DNA of 64,000 nt, taken from the NCBI RefSeq assembly GCF_028285715.1, contig NZ_JANQOO010000035.1:310001-374000 (forward strand), in the 5' to 3' direction. The translations under genes and the position numbers were made by a program. Each line of letters starts with the position of its first letter. The first letter of the stretch is position 1. Below are positions 46,602-55,670 of the stretch, piece by piece. The stretch comes from Ulvibacterium sp. (GTDB taxonomy: Bacteria; Bacteroidota; Bacteroidia; Flavobacteriales; Flavobacteriaceae). The notes beneath the pieces are model-generated. The model saw nothing but the letters and a program-made list of their open reading frames with translations, did no database searches and was not told the DNA's origin.

Positions 46602-47481
46602 TCTTTTAACATTGCTGTTTTGTGCCGTATTTTTTTCAGGCGTACCGGCACAGGAAATGAACTGTACGGTTACGGTAAATTCGGATCAGGTTTCGCAAAC
46701 CAATCAGCAGATATTTGCCACCTTGGAACGCTCCCTAACAGACTTCATCAATAAGAACAAGTGGACCAACAGGGTGTATCAGGAAAACGAAAGGGTCAAT
46801 GCCCAAATGTTCATTACGGTCACCAACTTTGAGAACAACCGATTTCAGGCCAATATCCAAATTCAGTCCTCCCGCCCGGTATTCAATACCTCCTATGAAA
46901 CCCCGATATTCAACTACAAGGACGATCAATTTAATTTTGAATATATCGAATTTCAACCGCTCTTCTTTAATCAGAACGTGTACGAGTCTAATTTGGTGAG
47001 TGTGATCTCGTACTACGTGTACATCATCTTGGGGTTGGATGCGGATACATTCTCACTTGAGGGGGGTACCGAACACTACAGAACTGCACAAGGTATTGTG
47101 ACCCAGGCCCAAGGGAGTAATTCGGCAGGCTGGAGTCAATCCAGTAACCGCAGTCGCTTTGAGCTTGTGGACAATCTACTGTCCAATACTTTCAGGGAAT
47201 ATCGGGTGGCCATGTATAACTACCACAGAAAGGGTCTTGATATTTTTGGGGATAATAACAGTACGGGCAAGCAGGTAATAGCCGGAACCATGAACTTGTT
47301 CGAGACCATGATTAAGCGCCGGCCCAATGCATTTTTGATCCAGACTTTTTTCGATGCCAAATCCGAGGAGATTCAAAATATCTTTAGTGACGGCCCCAAA
47401 GTGGATATCGTTAGGTTAAAGGAAACACTTAATCGTATCGCTCCCCTATATTCCAGTACTTGGAATGATATAAAATACTAA
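46594..47481 (+). CDS. porD: PorD/DUF4835, type IX secretion-associated protein
   Basis: A 295-residue exported protein. A signal peptide (RNLLTLLFCAVFFSGVPAQ) is followed by the DUF4835 body: MNCTVTVNSDQVSQTNQQIFATLERSL at the start, NRFQANIQIQSSRPVFNTSYETPIFNYKDD, FQPLFFNQNVYESNLVSVISYYVYIILGLDADTF. The family corresponds to PorD of the type IX secretion system, which exports CTD-bearing proteins and supports gliding. The ATG at 46594 lies inside coaBC (8-bp overlap). No other T9SS gene is present in the window. Confidence 0.9.
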   Translation: MRNLLTLLFCAVFFSGVPAQEMNCTVTVNSDQVSQTNQQIFATLERSLTDFINKNKWTNRVYQENERVNAQMFITVTNFENNRFQANIQIQSSRPVFNTSYETPIFNYKDDQFNFEYIEFQPLFFNQNVYESNLVSVISYYVYIILGLDADTFSLEGGTEHYRTAQGIVTQAQGSNSAGWSQSSNRSRFELVDNLLSNTFREYRVAMYNYHRKGLDIFGDNNSTGKQVIAGTMNLFETMIKRRPNAFLIQTFFDAKSEEIQNIFSDGPKVDIVRLKETLNRIAPLYSSTWNDIKY

Positions 47482-47510
47482 GCCTCTCAATTTTTGATTG
47501 GAATATCGAT

Positions 47511-47518
47511 TATCTTTG
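47511..47518 (+). promoter_or_regulatory. -7 element of the recN promoter
   Basis: TATCTTTG is an exact TAnnTTTG match 21 bp before the TTG start of recN, so recN may be transcribed separately from porD. Confidence 0.4.
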
Positions 47519-47539
47519 CGGTACTAATCGTATGGTGCA

Positions 47540-49192
47540 TTGCTGAACAACCTTCTTATAAACAACTACGCCCTTATAGACGACATCAACGTTTCCTTTA
47601 CCCATGGTTTTAGCTGCATAACCGGGGAGACCGGAGCGGGCAAATCCATTTTGTTGGGCGGCTTGTCCTTAGTTCTGGGTAAGCGTGCAGACTTGTCCTC
47701 TCTTCGCAATAAGGAAAAAAAGTGTATTGTAGAGGCGGAGTTCGAAATTGGAAAATATAATCTGACAGAGCTTTTTGAGGCAAATGATTTGGATTATGAA
47801 CCCAAGACAATTATAAGACGTGAGATACTGCCTAGTGGCAAATCAAGAGCTTTTGTTAATGATACACCCGTAACTTTAGGTGCGCTTTCCCAGTTGGGAA
47901 ACCGTCTGATCGATGTGCATTCCCAACACCAGACCTTGCAACTTACGGAAAATGATTTCCAACTAAAGGTAATCGATGCACTTGCGGACAATAAGAAAAT
48001 TGTCTTGGAGTATTCCAATAATTTGGACGACTATCAATACACTTCAGGAGAACTAAAACAACTCATTGAACTTCAAAAGAATGCCATTAAAGAACACGAT
48101 TATAACAATTTTCTACTGCAAGAACTAAAAGCTGCTCCTTTGGAACCGGGAATTCAAGAAAGGCTTCAAGAGCAGTATGAACAGTTGAGCAATGTGGAAA
48201 CTATTTTGGAGCAACTTTCAAAGGGACATCAATTGCTTAACGATGAGCAGATGGGAGTTCTTAATCTGTTGTTGGAATTAAAGCAGGTCTCCAATAGGTT
48301 ATCAGGTTTTGGAAATCAGTATGGTAAATTGGATGAGCGGGTAAAGTCCGTCTACATAGAGGTAGAAGATCTTGGTTTCGAGTTGGAATCCAGTTTGGAG
48401 CAGGTGGAAGTAAATCCCAAATTATTGGAAGAAACCAATTCCAAACTCCAATTACTATATGATTTACAGAAAAAGCATGGGGCCCTTGACGTGTCAGAAC
48501 TAATGGCTACAAAAACTGAATTGGAGGAAAAAGTTGCGGTGACCGAAAACCTAGATGCGACTATAGCCGAGAAGGAAGAGCAATTGGCCGCCCAAAAGGA
48601 GAGGCTGGAAAAAATTGCGGCTACTTTAGGAAAACGCAGATCGGCAGTACTACCGAAATTAAAAAAACAACTAGAGCAGAGTTTAGCTTCTTTGGGTATG
48701 CCAAGTGCAAGTTTTAAATTAGAAATACGGGATTCCCAAAACTTCAAGGCCAACGGCAAGAATGATTTGGTTTTCCTTTTTTCGGCCAACAAGGGAACGG
48801 AATTTGGGGAGTTGAAAAAAGTGGCTTCCGGCGGGGAGCTTTCGCGCATTATGTTGGCCATAAAGTCTATTTTGGCCCAATATGAAAATTTGCCTACCAT
48901 AATGTTCGATGAAATAGATACTGGGGTCTCAGGTGAAATTTCCAACCGGATGGGAGATATCATGCAAGGTATGAGCAAGACCATGCAAGTCTTTTCCATT
49001 ACACATTTACCACAAGTGGCCTCAAAAGGGGACCATCACTTCAAGGTGTATAAAACAGAGGAGGACGGAAATACCCGTACCCAAATGAAAAAGTTGGATT
49101 CGGACGAGAGGGTAGTGGAACTTGCCGAAATGCTGGGGGGCAAGGATCTTACGGATTCGGCAATGGCCCATGCGCGGCAATTATTGAATTAA
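47540..49192 (+). CDS. recN: DNA repair ATPase RecN
   Basis: A 550-residue SMC-like protein for double-strand-break repair. Walker A is GETGAGKSILLGG, the ABC signature is KKVASGGELSRIMLA and Walker B is PTIMFDEIDTGVSGE; between them are two coiled-coil arms (about 155-365). Translation appears to start at TTG (47540, LLNNLLINNYALIDDI), since no in-frame ATG or GTG is near and the alignment to other RecN N-termini requires it. Confidence 0.96.
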   Translation: MLNNLLINNYALIDDINVSFTHGFSCITGETGAGKSILLGGLSLVLGKRADLSSLRNKEKKCIVEAEFEIGKYNLTELFEANDLDYEPKTIIRREILPSGKSRAFVNDTPVTLGALSQLGNRLIDVHSQHQTLQLTENDFQLKVIDALADNKKIVLEYSNNLDDYQYTSGELKQLIELQKNAIKEHDYNNFLLQELKAAPLEPGIQERLQEQYEQLSNVETILEQLSKGHQLLNDEQMGVLNLLLELKQVSNRLSGFGNQYGKLDERVKSVYIEVEDLGFELESSLEQVEVNPKLLEETNSKLQLLYDLQKKHGALDVSELMATKTELEEKVAVTENLDATIAEKEEQLAAQKERLEKIAATLGKRRSAVLPKLKKQLEQSLASLGMPSASFKLEIRDSQNFKANGKNDLVFLFSANKGTEFGELKKVASGGELSRIMLAIKSILAQYENLPTIMFDEIDTGVSGEISNRMGDIMQGMSKTMQVFSITHLPQVASKGDHHFKVYKTEEDGNTRTQMKKLDSDERVVELAEMLGGKDLTDSAMAHARQLLN

Positions 49193-49277
49193 AAATGGAA
49201 AGCATTGATTGCAAAACTGCAGATTGAAATTTGATTTTTTCCGTGTTTTCATAACTAAAAGCCGTAGTTAATTTTAA

Positions 49278-49285
49278 TATCTTTG
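49278..49285 (+). promoter_or_regulatory. -7 element of the fabI promoter
   Basis: TATCTTTG is an exact TAnnTTTG match 26 bp before the fabI ATG. Confidence 0.5.
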
Positions 49286-49310
49286 CGCATCAACCTAAGA
49301 AACGGTATTT

Positions 49311-50123
49311 ATGGCTTACAACTTACTGAAAGGCAAAAAAGGAATCATTTTTGGGGCATTGGATGCCAACTCCATAGCATGGAAAACCGCAGAACGGGTT
49401 CATGAGGAAGGAGGTGTCTTTGTATTGACGAATGCACCGATTGCCATGCGAATGGGTCAAATCAGGGACTTGGCCGAAAGTACAGGCTCGGAAATTGTGC
49501 CCGCCGATGCTACCAACGAGGAGGATTTGAACAATTTGGTGTCAAAATCCATGGAAATTTTGGACGGTAAATTGGATTTTGTGCTTCATTCCATCGGGAT
49601 GTCCGTAAATGTTCGGAAGGGGAGGCAATATATGGACGAGAATTATGACTTTACCGCAAAGGGATGGGATGTTTCAGCACTTTCCTTTCACAAAGTAATG
49701 CAAAGCCTCTATAAGGCCGACGCGATGAACGAATGGGGCAGCGTTGTAGCCTTGACCTATATTGCCGCACAAAGAAGCTTTCCCGATTATAACGATATGG
49801 CCGATAACAAGGCCTATTTAGAATCCGTAGCCCGTAGTTTTGGTTATTTTTTCGGAAAAGACAAAAAGGTAAGGGTAAATACCATTTCCCAATCACCTAC
49901 GGCAACTACTGCGGGACAGGGCATTAAGGGATTTGACGGATTTATTAGCTATGCCGAAAAAATGTCTCCTTTGGGCAATGCAACCGCCGATGACTGTGCG
50001 GATTATACCGTATCCTTATTTTCCGATCTTACCAGGAAGGTGACCATGCAGAACCTTTTTCATGATGGAGGATTTTCCAATACCGGTGTGAGTCAAGAAG
50101 TTGTTGATGCATTTTCAAAATAA
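49311..50123 (+). CDS. fabI: enoyl-[acyl-carrier-protein] reductase (NADH)
   Basis: A 270-residue short-chain-dehydrogenase-fold enzyme that performs the last reduction of each fatty acid elongation round. GIIFGALDANSIAWKTAERV is the FabI nucleotide loop; the active site Tyr-X6-Lys is in FPDYNDMADNKAYLESVARS; ending HDGGFSNTGVS. The sequence around the N-terminal loop (GALDANSIAW) fits FabI proper and not FabV or FabK. It is monocistronic, with a promoter and a strong terminator. Confidence 0.96.
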   Translation: MAYNLLKGKKGIIFGALDANSIAWKTAERVHEEGGVFVLTNAPIAMRMGQIRDLAESTGSEIVPADATNEEDLNNLVSKSMEILDGKLDFVLHSIGMSVNVRKGRQYMDENYDFTAKGWDVSALSFHKVMQSLYKADAMNEWGSVVALTYIAAQRSFPDYNDMADNKAYLESVARSFGYFFGKDKKVRVNTISQSPTATTAGQGIKGFDGFISYAEKMSPLGNATADDCADYTVSLFSDLTRKVTMQNLFHDGGFSNTGVSQEVVDAFSK

Positions 50124-50139
50124 AAAGAATAATTTGTTC

Positions 50140-50177
50140 AAAAGCCATGCACTTAGTGCATGGCTTTTGTTTTTTTA
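50140..50177 (+). terminator. rho-independent terminator of fabI
   Basis: A 12-bp perfect stem AAAAGCCATGCA/TGCATGGCTTTT with a 5-nt loop, followed by a T tract (GTTTTTTT), 16 bp after the fabI stop. Confidence 0.92.
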
Positions 50178-50187
50178 GTACCCGTAT

Positions 50188-51195
50188 ATGAACCTCTCAT
50201 TTTCCTTTGTAATCCCTGTTTATAATCGCCCGGATGAAATAAGGGAGTTATTGGAGAGTATGGTGTTACAGACCTATACCAAGTCTTACGAGGTTGTAAT
50301 CGTAGAGGATGGTTCCACATTGGATTCCGAAAATATGGTGCAGGAGTTCAATGACCGACTTACTATTTCCTATTTTAAAAAAGCGAATTCCGGACCTGGT
50401 GATTCCCGTAATTATGGGATGCAAAGGGCAAAGGGAGATTATTTTATTATTCTGGACTCCGATATCATTCTACCGCCCCAGTATTTGGAGGAAGTTGAAA
50501 AATCGCTCCAGCAAGAATATGTACATTGTTTTGGTGGACCGGACGCTGCCCATGAATCGTTTAGCTTGGCGCAAAAGGCGATCAACTATGCAATGACCTC
50601 TATTTTGAGCACAGGAGGGATTCGCGGCAACAAAAGAAGTTTGGGGAAATTTCAACCTAGAAGTTTTAATATGGGAATTTCCAAAAAGGCCTTTGAGGAT
50701 GTGGGAGGATTTGGCAATATTCATCCAGGGGAGGACCCCGATCTTACCATCCGCATTTGGGATAAAGGGTACCGGACTAAATTGATATCGGAAGCTTATG
50801 TCTACCATAAACGTAGAATTGATTGGAAGAAATTCTATATTCAGGTGAACAAGTTTGGAATGGTACGCCCCATTTTAAATAAATGGCATCCGAGGACTGC
50901 AAAAATCACCTATTGGTTCCCTACTTTTTTTTGCTTGGGTTTGTTACTGTCCTTGCTTGCGGCGGTAATGGGATCGCTGCTTCCCGTCTTGTGTTATGGA
51001 ATTTACTTCCTGCTGCTTTTTTTGGACGCTTTATTGAGAACCAAAAACTTTTCAGTGGCCCTTCTTTCCCTATTCGCAGTCTGTGTACAGTTTTTTGGTT
51101 ATGGCTATGGTTTTCTAAAGTCGACCATTTGGGTTAATTTTAGCAAACGGCAGCCTTGGGAGCTTTTCCCAAAACTGTTCTTTAAACCGGACTAA
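50188..51195 (+). CDS. family 2 glycosyltransferase with C-terminal membrane helices
   Basis: A 335-residue GT-A-fold transferase. FVIPVYNRPDEIRELLESMV, VVIVEDGSTLDSE, the metal-binding LDSDI and GEDPDLTIRIWDKGYRTKLI are typical GT2 features. The last 100 residues contain two to three hydrophobic helices (about 245-310). It probably adds a sugar to a lipid-linked or cell-surface glycan at the inner face of the membrane; donor and acceptor are not predictable. It is closely followed by YbbR and coaE (4 bp, then overlap). Confidence 0.92.
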   Translation: MNLSFSFVIPVYNRPDEIRELLESMVLQTYTKSYEVVIVEDGSTLDSENMVQEFNDRLTISYFKKANSGPGDSRNYGMQRAKGDYFIILDSDIILPPQYLEEVEKSLQQEYVHCFGGPDAAHESFSLAQKAINYAMTSILSTGGIRGNKRSLGKFQPRSFNMGISKKAFEDVGGFGNIHPGEDPDLTIRIWDKGYRTKLISEAYVYHKRRIDWKKFYIQVNKFGMVRPILNKWHPRTAKITYWFPTFFCLGLLLSLLAAVMGSLLPVLCYGIYFLLLFLDALLRTKNFSVALLSLFAVCVQFFGYGYGFLKSTIWVNFSKRQPWELFPKLFFKPD

Positions 51196-51199
51196 TAAG

Positions 51200-52156
51200 G
51201 TGATAGACAAGATAAAGCGGAGTCTAAAGAAACGTAAGGTGAAAATATTCCTATTGTTTTTGCTTTGCTCGGGATTGGCTTGGTTTGTCAGCAATCTGTC
51301 GGAGGATTATGTACATAATGCCGTGTTTAACCTGGAATATGTGAACGTGCCGGATAGCGTTTTGTTGGATAAGGCTTCAAGGAATACGGTGAACGTAAAA
51401 CTAAGGGCGGTAGGGTTTCAATTCCTTGGATTTAACTTTAAGAATAAATCTGTGAAGATCGACTTGTCCCGGGTTGCCACAACCGCGTCCAAATCCTACA
51501 TCCCACAGGAAGTGTATCGTGGACAAATTGAAAGACAGCTCTCTGGCTCAATGACCCTTTTGGAGATGGATAGGGATACCCTTTTCTTTGATTTTCTTAA
51601 GCTTGAATCCAAGGAGGTTCCTGTAAGGCCTCAAATAACCCTGAATCTCGAACAGAATTATTTGTTGGACGGCAACCTTGAAGTTCGACCGGAAAAAATA
51701 ACCGTAAAAGGACCCAAGGAAGAAATCGATACCATCCAAAGTGTTAGGAGTGCAAGATTGGATTTGCAGGACCTCACGGCCGACTTTACAAGAAAAGCTA
51801 TGATTATAAGACCACAGCAATTAAAAAACACTACATTTTCTTCCGAGTCTGTTTCCATAAAGGGTAAGGTCGCTCGATTTTCGGAAAAAATGATTCAAGT
51901 CCCCATAGAGGTGATAAACCTTCCGGAAGGTACCCAAATCAGGACTTTTCCGGATAGTGTCTCCATTTTGTGCAAAGCCAAGATCAAGGAACTGAGAGAT
52001 TTAGAAAATCCCGACTTTAGGGTTATCGCGGATTACGGTACGGCAAATGAGGACAATGCAAATACACTTGTTTTGAAAATAACTAGGAAACCCGAAAGCA
52101 TCTACAGTGCCGATCTTTTGGAGACCGAGGTGGAATTTATATTAAAACGGGAATGA
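51200..52156 (+). CDS. YbbR-like domain membrane protein
   Basis: A 318-residue protein starting at GTG (51200) with one N-terminal transmembrane helix (about 14-33) and an extracytoplasmic part with YbbR repeats: VPVRPQITLNLEQNYLLDGNLEVRPEKITVKGPKEEIDTI is the clearest, followed by a second VPIEVINLPEGTQIRTFPDSVSI. In Firmicutes YbbR (CdaR) regulates the diadenylate cyclase CdaA; no cyclase gene is next to this one. It overlaps coaE by 4 bp (ATGA). Function here is uncertain. Confidence 0.88.
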   Translation: MIDKIKRSLKKRKVKIFLLFLLCSGLAWFVSNLSEDYVHNAVFNLEYVNVPDSVLLDKASRNTVNVKLRAVGFQFLGFNFKNKSVKIDLSRVATTASKSYIPQEVYRGQIERQLSGSMTLLEMDRDTLFFDFLKLESKEVPVRPQITLNLEQNYLLDGNLEVRPEKITVKGPKEEIDTIQSVRSARLDLQDLTADFTRKAMIIRPQQLKNTTFSSESVSIKGKVARFSEKMIQVPIEVINLPEGTQIRTFPDSVSILCKAKIKELRDLENPDFRVIADYGTANEDNANTLVLKITRKPESIYSADLLETEVEFILKRE

Positions 52157-52737
52157 AGATCGTTGGACTAACCGGCGGTATGGGCAGTGGTAAAAGTACC
52201 ATAGCCCATATGTTCAAGGAAATGGGGGTGCCTGTATACAATTCGGATGAACGGGCCAAAAAGTTGATGGTTTCGTCCAAAACGGCGCGAAAGAAGATAA
52301 TCGAACTTTTGGGAACCAGGGCATACTCCGGTAAAAAGCTCAATCGTTCCTATATCGCCGAAATGGTTTTTAAAGATAAAGGAATGCTGAAAAAACTCAA
52401 TGGCATTGTCCATCCCTTGGTAAGAAAGAGTTTTAAGTCTTGGGCGGGGAGACAGACATACCCTTATGTTATCCAAGAGGCGGCCATCATATTTGAAAAC
52501 AAGAATCAAGATTTTTATGACAAAATTATTTTGGTCACGGCACCAAAAGAAGTACGCTTGAATAGAATTTTGAAGAGAGATGGTTCACAACGAGAAAAAA
52601 TTTTGGAACGTATGGGCAACCAGTGGCCCGATTCGAAAAAAATCCCACTTGCCGATTTTGTGGTGAACAATAAAGATCTAGCTAAAACACGCTTAAAAGT
52701 TGAAGGCATACATAGCTCTCTCCTTGATAATTGTTGA
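52153..52737 (+). CDS. coaE: dephospho-CoA kinase
   Basis: A 194-residue P-loop kinase that phosphorylates the 3'-hydroxyl of dephospho-CoA, completing coenzyme A. GLTGGMGSGKSTIAHMF is the nucleotide loop; YNSDERAKKLM and HPLVRKSF are family residues; VTAPKEVRLNRILKRDG and the final LADFVVNN are typical. It is coupled to ybbR by ATGA. The length is at the short end of the family but complete. Confidence 0.95.
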   Translation: MKIVGLTGGMGSGKSTIAHMFKEMGVPVYNSDERAKKLMVSSKTARKKIIELLGTRAYSGKKLNRSYIAEMVFKDKGMLKKLNGIVHPLVRKSFKSWAGRQTYPYVIQEAAIIFENKNQDFYDKIILVTAPKEVRLNRILKRDGSQREKILERMGNQWPDSKKIPLADFVVNNKDLAKTRLKVEGIHSSLLDNC

Positions 52738-52819
52738 CAGTTTGCCGCTTTAACATTTTTGTTAAGGTTAGGTTAAACGTACAAAATACTAGTTGTTAAA
52801 TATTTAATTTTACCTGAAG

Positions 52820-54400
52820 ATGAATAAGAGATTGTTTGTTCTTTTGGTCATCCTAATGAGCCTTTCTCTAATTGGGATAATCTTCGTCCAGGTATTTTGG
52901 ATAAAGAGATCGGTAGAGGACAGGGAAGAACAATTCTCCAACACCATTGGCGAAATACTGAACAGGGTAACCGATAAAATAACCGAAAGGGAAACCAAGG
53001 ATTATTTTGACAGATACCTTAACCAAAAAGATAGCATTGGGGAGCTCCAAGGGTCTCATCTAAGAAATATTTTTTTTATAGACCGTGATATAAATTCCAA
53101 CGAGATACTGTTTTATTCCCATGGTATCTTGGAGGAAGACTATAATATAGCATCCACGTTCTTTGACAATGGTAACGGCGACGATACCACTACAATTAAA
53201 AGCTATACCAGCAAACGAACCAAGACCATTTTTAAGGAGGACTTCGGTTTGGACGGTAAACAGTATAAACTTAATCCTATTCAAAAATTAGAGAAAATAG
53301 GAGGGCTGTCCTCTATTGAAAAAGCCCAATTTGAAGATGTTTTTAGTGAGTATGCAAAGCAAGTCCCTATTCATAAAAGGGTTTCCAAACAAGAGATAGA
53401 ATTGCTTCTGGACCGTGAGTTAAGAAACCGCGGAATGGCAATTGACTTTGAGTACGGGGTGTATAGCAAGGGGCTACCCACCAAAGTACGTTCTAGAAAA
53501 TTCAAGTTTGAGGAAGGCGCATATTATAAAGGTCCCATGTTCAAGGATAGTGAAGGTAATTCCAATTTTTCCCTTTTGATATCCTTTCCGAAGAAAAAAC
53601 GATTTTTGATACAATCTGTTTTAGGGTTGGCAATCTTATCGCTGCTGTTCACCCTGGTTATTGTTGTGGCCTATTCAAGTGCAATTTATCAACTCATTCG
53701 ACAGAAACAGATTTCCGAAATAAAGTCAGATTTCATCAACAACATGACCCATGAGTTTAAGACGCCCATCGCTACGATAAACTTGGCTGTGGAGGCCATT
53801 AAAAATCCTAAAGCCTTCGAGGACAAGGAAAAAGTGCAACGTTACTTGCAAATGATACGGGACGAGAATAAACGCATGCATGCCCAGGTGGAAAATGTAC
53901 TTCGTATCTCCAAACTGGAAAAAAATCAATTGGATATCAGTAAGGACCGGGTCGATGTGCACGACATTGTTCAAAGGGCCATTGCACATGTGAAGCTTAT
54001 CGTAGCAGATCGTGGAGGATATATAAAGACCCATTTGGATGCCGATAGGACGGAGGTACTCGCAAATGACGTACATTTTACCAATGTCGTGGTCAATGTT
54101 TTGGACAACGCTATAAAATATTCGCCCGAAGCACCCAAAATTGATGTGTATACGGAAGTTGCCAAGAACTTCATTATTATAAAAATTCAGGATCAGGGTG
54201 CAGGAATGAGCAAGGCGGTATTAAAAAAAGTTTTTGAAAAATTTTATAGGGAACATACAGGAGATATACACAATATAAAAGGACATGGCTTAGGTCTGGC
54301 CTATGTAAAAAAAATAATTGAAGATCATCAAGGTGAGGTTTATGCGGAAAGTGAAAAAGGAATAGGAAGCATTTTCTACATAAAGCTACCTTTAATTTAA
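52820..54400 (+). CDS. sensor histidine kinase
   Basis: A 526-residue inner-membrane kinase. Two transmembrane helices (about 5-27 and 262-290) enclose a 230-residue periplasmic sensor region that I do not recognise; no HAMP domain is evident. The dimerisation helix has the phosphoacceptor His311 in NNMTHEFKTPIATI; the ATPase domain has NVLDNAIKYSPEAP, DQGAGMS and GHGLGLAYVKKI. It is the sensor of a two-component system with the adjacent regulator; RprX-like kinases of Bacteroidota have this layout. Confidence 0.95.
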   Translation: MNKRLFVLLVILMSLSLIGIIFVQVFWIKRSVEDREEQFSNTIGEILNRVTDKITERETKDYFDRYLNQKDSIGELQGSHLRNIFFIDRDINSNEILFYSHGILEEDYNIASTFFDNGNGDDTTTIKSYTSKRTKTIFKEDFGLDGKQYKLNPIQKLEKIGGLSSIEKAQFEDVFSEYAKQVPIHKRVSKQEIELLLDRELRNRGMAIDFEYGVYSKGLPTKVRSRKFKFEEGAYYKGPMFKDSEGNSNFSLLISFPKKKRFLIQSVLGLAILSLLFTLVIVVAYSSAIYQLIRQKQISEIKSDFINNMTHEFKTPIATINLAVEAIKNPKAFEDKEKVQRYLQMIRDENKRMHAQVENVLRISKLEKNQLDISKDRVDVHDIVQRAIAHVKLIVADRGGYIKTHLDADRTEVLANDVHFTNVVVNVLDNAIKYSPEAPKIDVYTEVAKNFIIIKIQDQGAGMSKAVLKKVFEKFYREHTGDIHNIKGHGLGLAYVKKIIEDHQGEVYAESEKGIGSIFYIKLPLI

Positions 54401-54406
54401 CAACTT

Positions 54407-55117
54407 ATGGAAACAATAAATAAGAAAATACTCTTGGTCGAGGATGATCCTAACTTTGGGATTGTTCTAAAGGACTATCTGTCCATGAACGATTTTGATG
54501 TAACCTTGGCCAAAAATGGGATGGAGGGATTCGAGAAATTCAAAAAGGACAATTATGATGTTTGCATTTTGGATGTAATGATGCCTTATAAGGATGGATT
54601 CACGCTAGCAAAGGAAATACGCGAAAAGAACGAGAATGTCCCTATAGTCTTTCTTACCGCGAAGACCATGAAGGAAGATGTTCTTAAGGGGTACAAGGCC
54701 GGCGCGGATGATTATCTGAACAAACCATTTGATTCCGAAGTCCTTTTGATGAAGCTTAAAGCAATACTTCAAAGAAAAGCTTCCAATTCATTAGCGGACA
54801 GTAAGAAATTTGAATTTCAAATAGGTAATTTTCATTTGAATTCAAAACTGAGGTTTTTGAAATATAAGGATGAAGAGGCCATAAAACTTTCTCCGAAAGA
54901 AAATGAATTATTACGCCTTTTGGCTTTGCATGAAAATGATTTAATGCCGAGGGAGTTGGCCTTGACAAAGATTTGGAGGGATGATAACTACTTCACCTCC
55001 CGGAGTATGGATGTGTATATCGCTAAATTGAGAAAATACCTGAAACTGGATGACACCGTGGAAATATTGAATATTCATGGGGAAGGATTTAGGTTGGTCG
55101 TAAAGACTGAAAGTTAA
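54407..55117 (+). CDS. OmpR-family response regulator
   Basis: A 236-residue transcription factor. The receiver domain (about 7-125) has Asp13, Asp14, phosphoacceptor Asp56 (CILDVMMP), Thr in FLTAKT and Lys in LNKPF. The C-terminal winged helix (about 140-236) ends with RSMDVYIAKLRKYL and NIHGEGFRLV. It starts 6 bp after the kinase gene, which is almost certainly its partner. The transcript ends at the palindrome that follows. The regulon is unknown. Confidence 0.95.
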   Translation: METINKKILLVEDDPNFGIVLKDYLSMNDFDVTLAKNGMEGFEKFKKDNYDVCILDVMMPYKDGFTLAKEIREKNENVPIVFLTAKTMKEDVLKGYKAGADDYLNKPFDSEVLLMKLKAILQRKASNSLADSKKFEFQIGNFHLNSKLRFLKYKDEEAIKLSPKENELLRLLALHENDLMPRELALTKIWRDDNYFTSRSMDVYIAKLRKYLKLDDTVEILNIHGEGFRLVVKTES

Positions 55118-55140
55118 ATCAGTTCCGAAATACTATGATC

Positions 55141-55178
55141 AATTAAGCGGGCCCACATTAATGTGGGCCCGCTTAATT
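55141..55178. terminator. 38-bp perfect palindrome, bidirectional terminator
   Basis: AATTAAGCGGGCCCACATT is followed directly by its exact reverse complement, with no spacer. In RNA it gives a very stable hairpin between two convergent genes. It lies 23 bp after the response regulator stop and contains the gntK stop codon. TTTT follows on the plus strand. Confidence 0.88.
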
Positions 55179-55670
55179 TTCGTTGATATGTTCAAGAATT
55201 TCCAAAACAATAGACGCAGGGCTTTGTTGTATGGTTACGGAAATGGCTTTTTGAGGAGGTTCCAGCGTATCAAATTGGGACTTCAATAAAGTCGTGGGCA
55301 TAAAGTGTCCTTTCCTTTTTTGCATTCTATCCCGAACTTCCTCAAAACTGCCTTTTAGATATATAAACCGAATTTTTTGAAGCACACCTTCGGTGAGTAT
55401 GGAACGGTAACTTTTTTTTAGCGCAGAGCATGCGATGATGGCTCCTGATTCCAAGTTTTCTTTTATCAAAATATTGATGCATTTAAGCCACCCTATTCTA
55501 TCGGCATCATTAAGCGGATTTCCGGCGGCCATTTTTGTTACATTTTCTTCAGGGTGGTAGTCGTCTCCATCAAAAAAGGGCACATTAAGTTCGGTAGCCA
55601 GCAGTTTGCCTACTGTCGATTTACCGGAGCCAGATACTCCCATGATAAGGAAAACAGTAGTTTCATTCAT
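55173..55670 (-). CDS. gntK: gluconokinase
   Basis: A 165-residue P-loop kinase (GntK/IdnK type) making 6-phosphogluconate. MGVSGSGKSTVGKLLA is the Walker A loop; FFDGDDYHPEENVTKMAAGNPLNDADR and SALKKSYRSIL are diagnostic. ATG 55670 is preferred to the GTG one codon earlier. It overlaps miaA by 8 bp. No gluconate permease is adjacent. The C-terminal residues are encoded within the terminator palindrome. Confidence 0.95.
   Translation of the reverse strand: MNETTVFLIMGVSGSGKSTVGKLLATELNVPFFDGDDYHPEENVTKMAAGNPLNDADRIGWLKCINILIKENLESGAIIACSALKKSYRSILTEGVLQKIRFIYLKGSFEEVRDRMQKRKGHFMPTTLLKSQFDTLEPPQKAISVTIQQSPASIVLEILEHINEN

Noticed and set aside
48352-48999. 215-codon open frame on the minus strand
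   Set aside because: It lies entirely inside recN, whose motifs are intact; the translation is Ser/Phe-rich, as expected for an antisense shadow.
52749-52764. terminator after coaE (TTAACA/TGTTAA)
   Set aside because: The stem is only 6 bp of A-T-rich sequence with no T tract after it.
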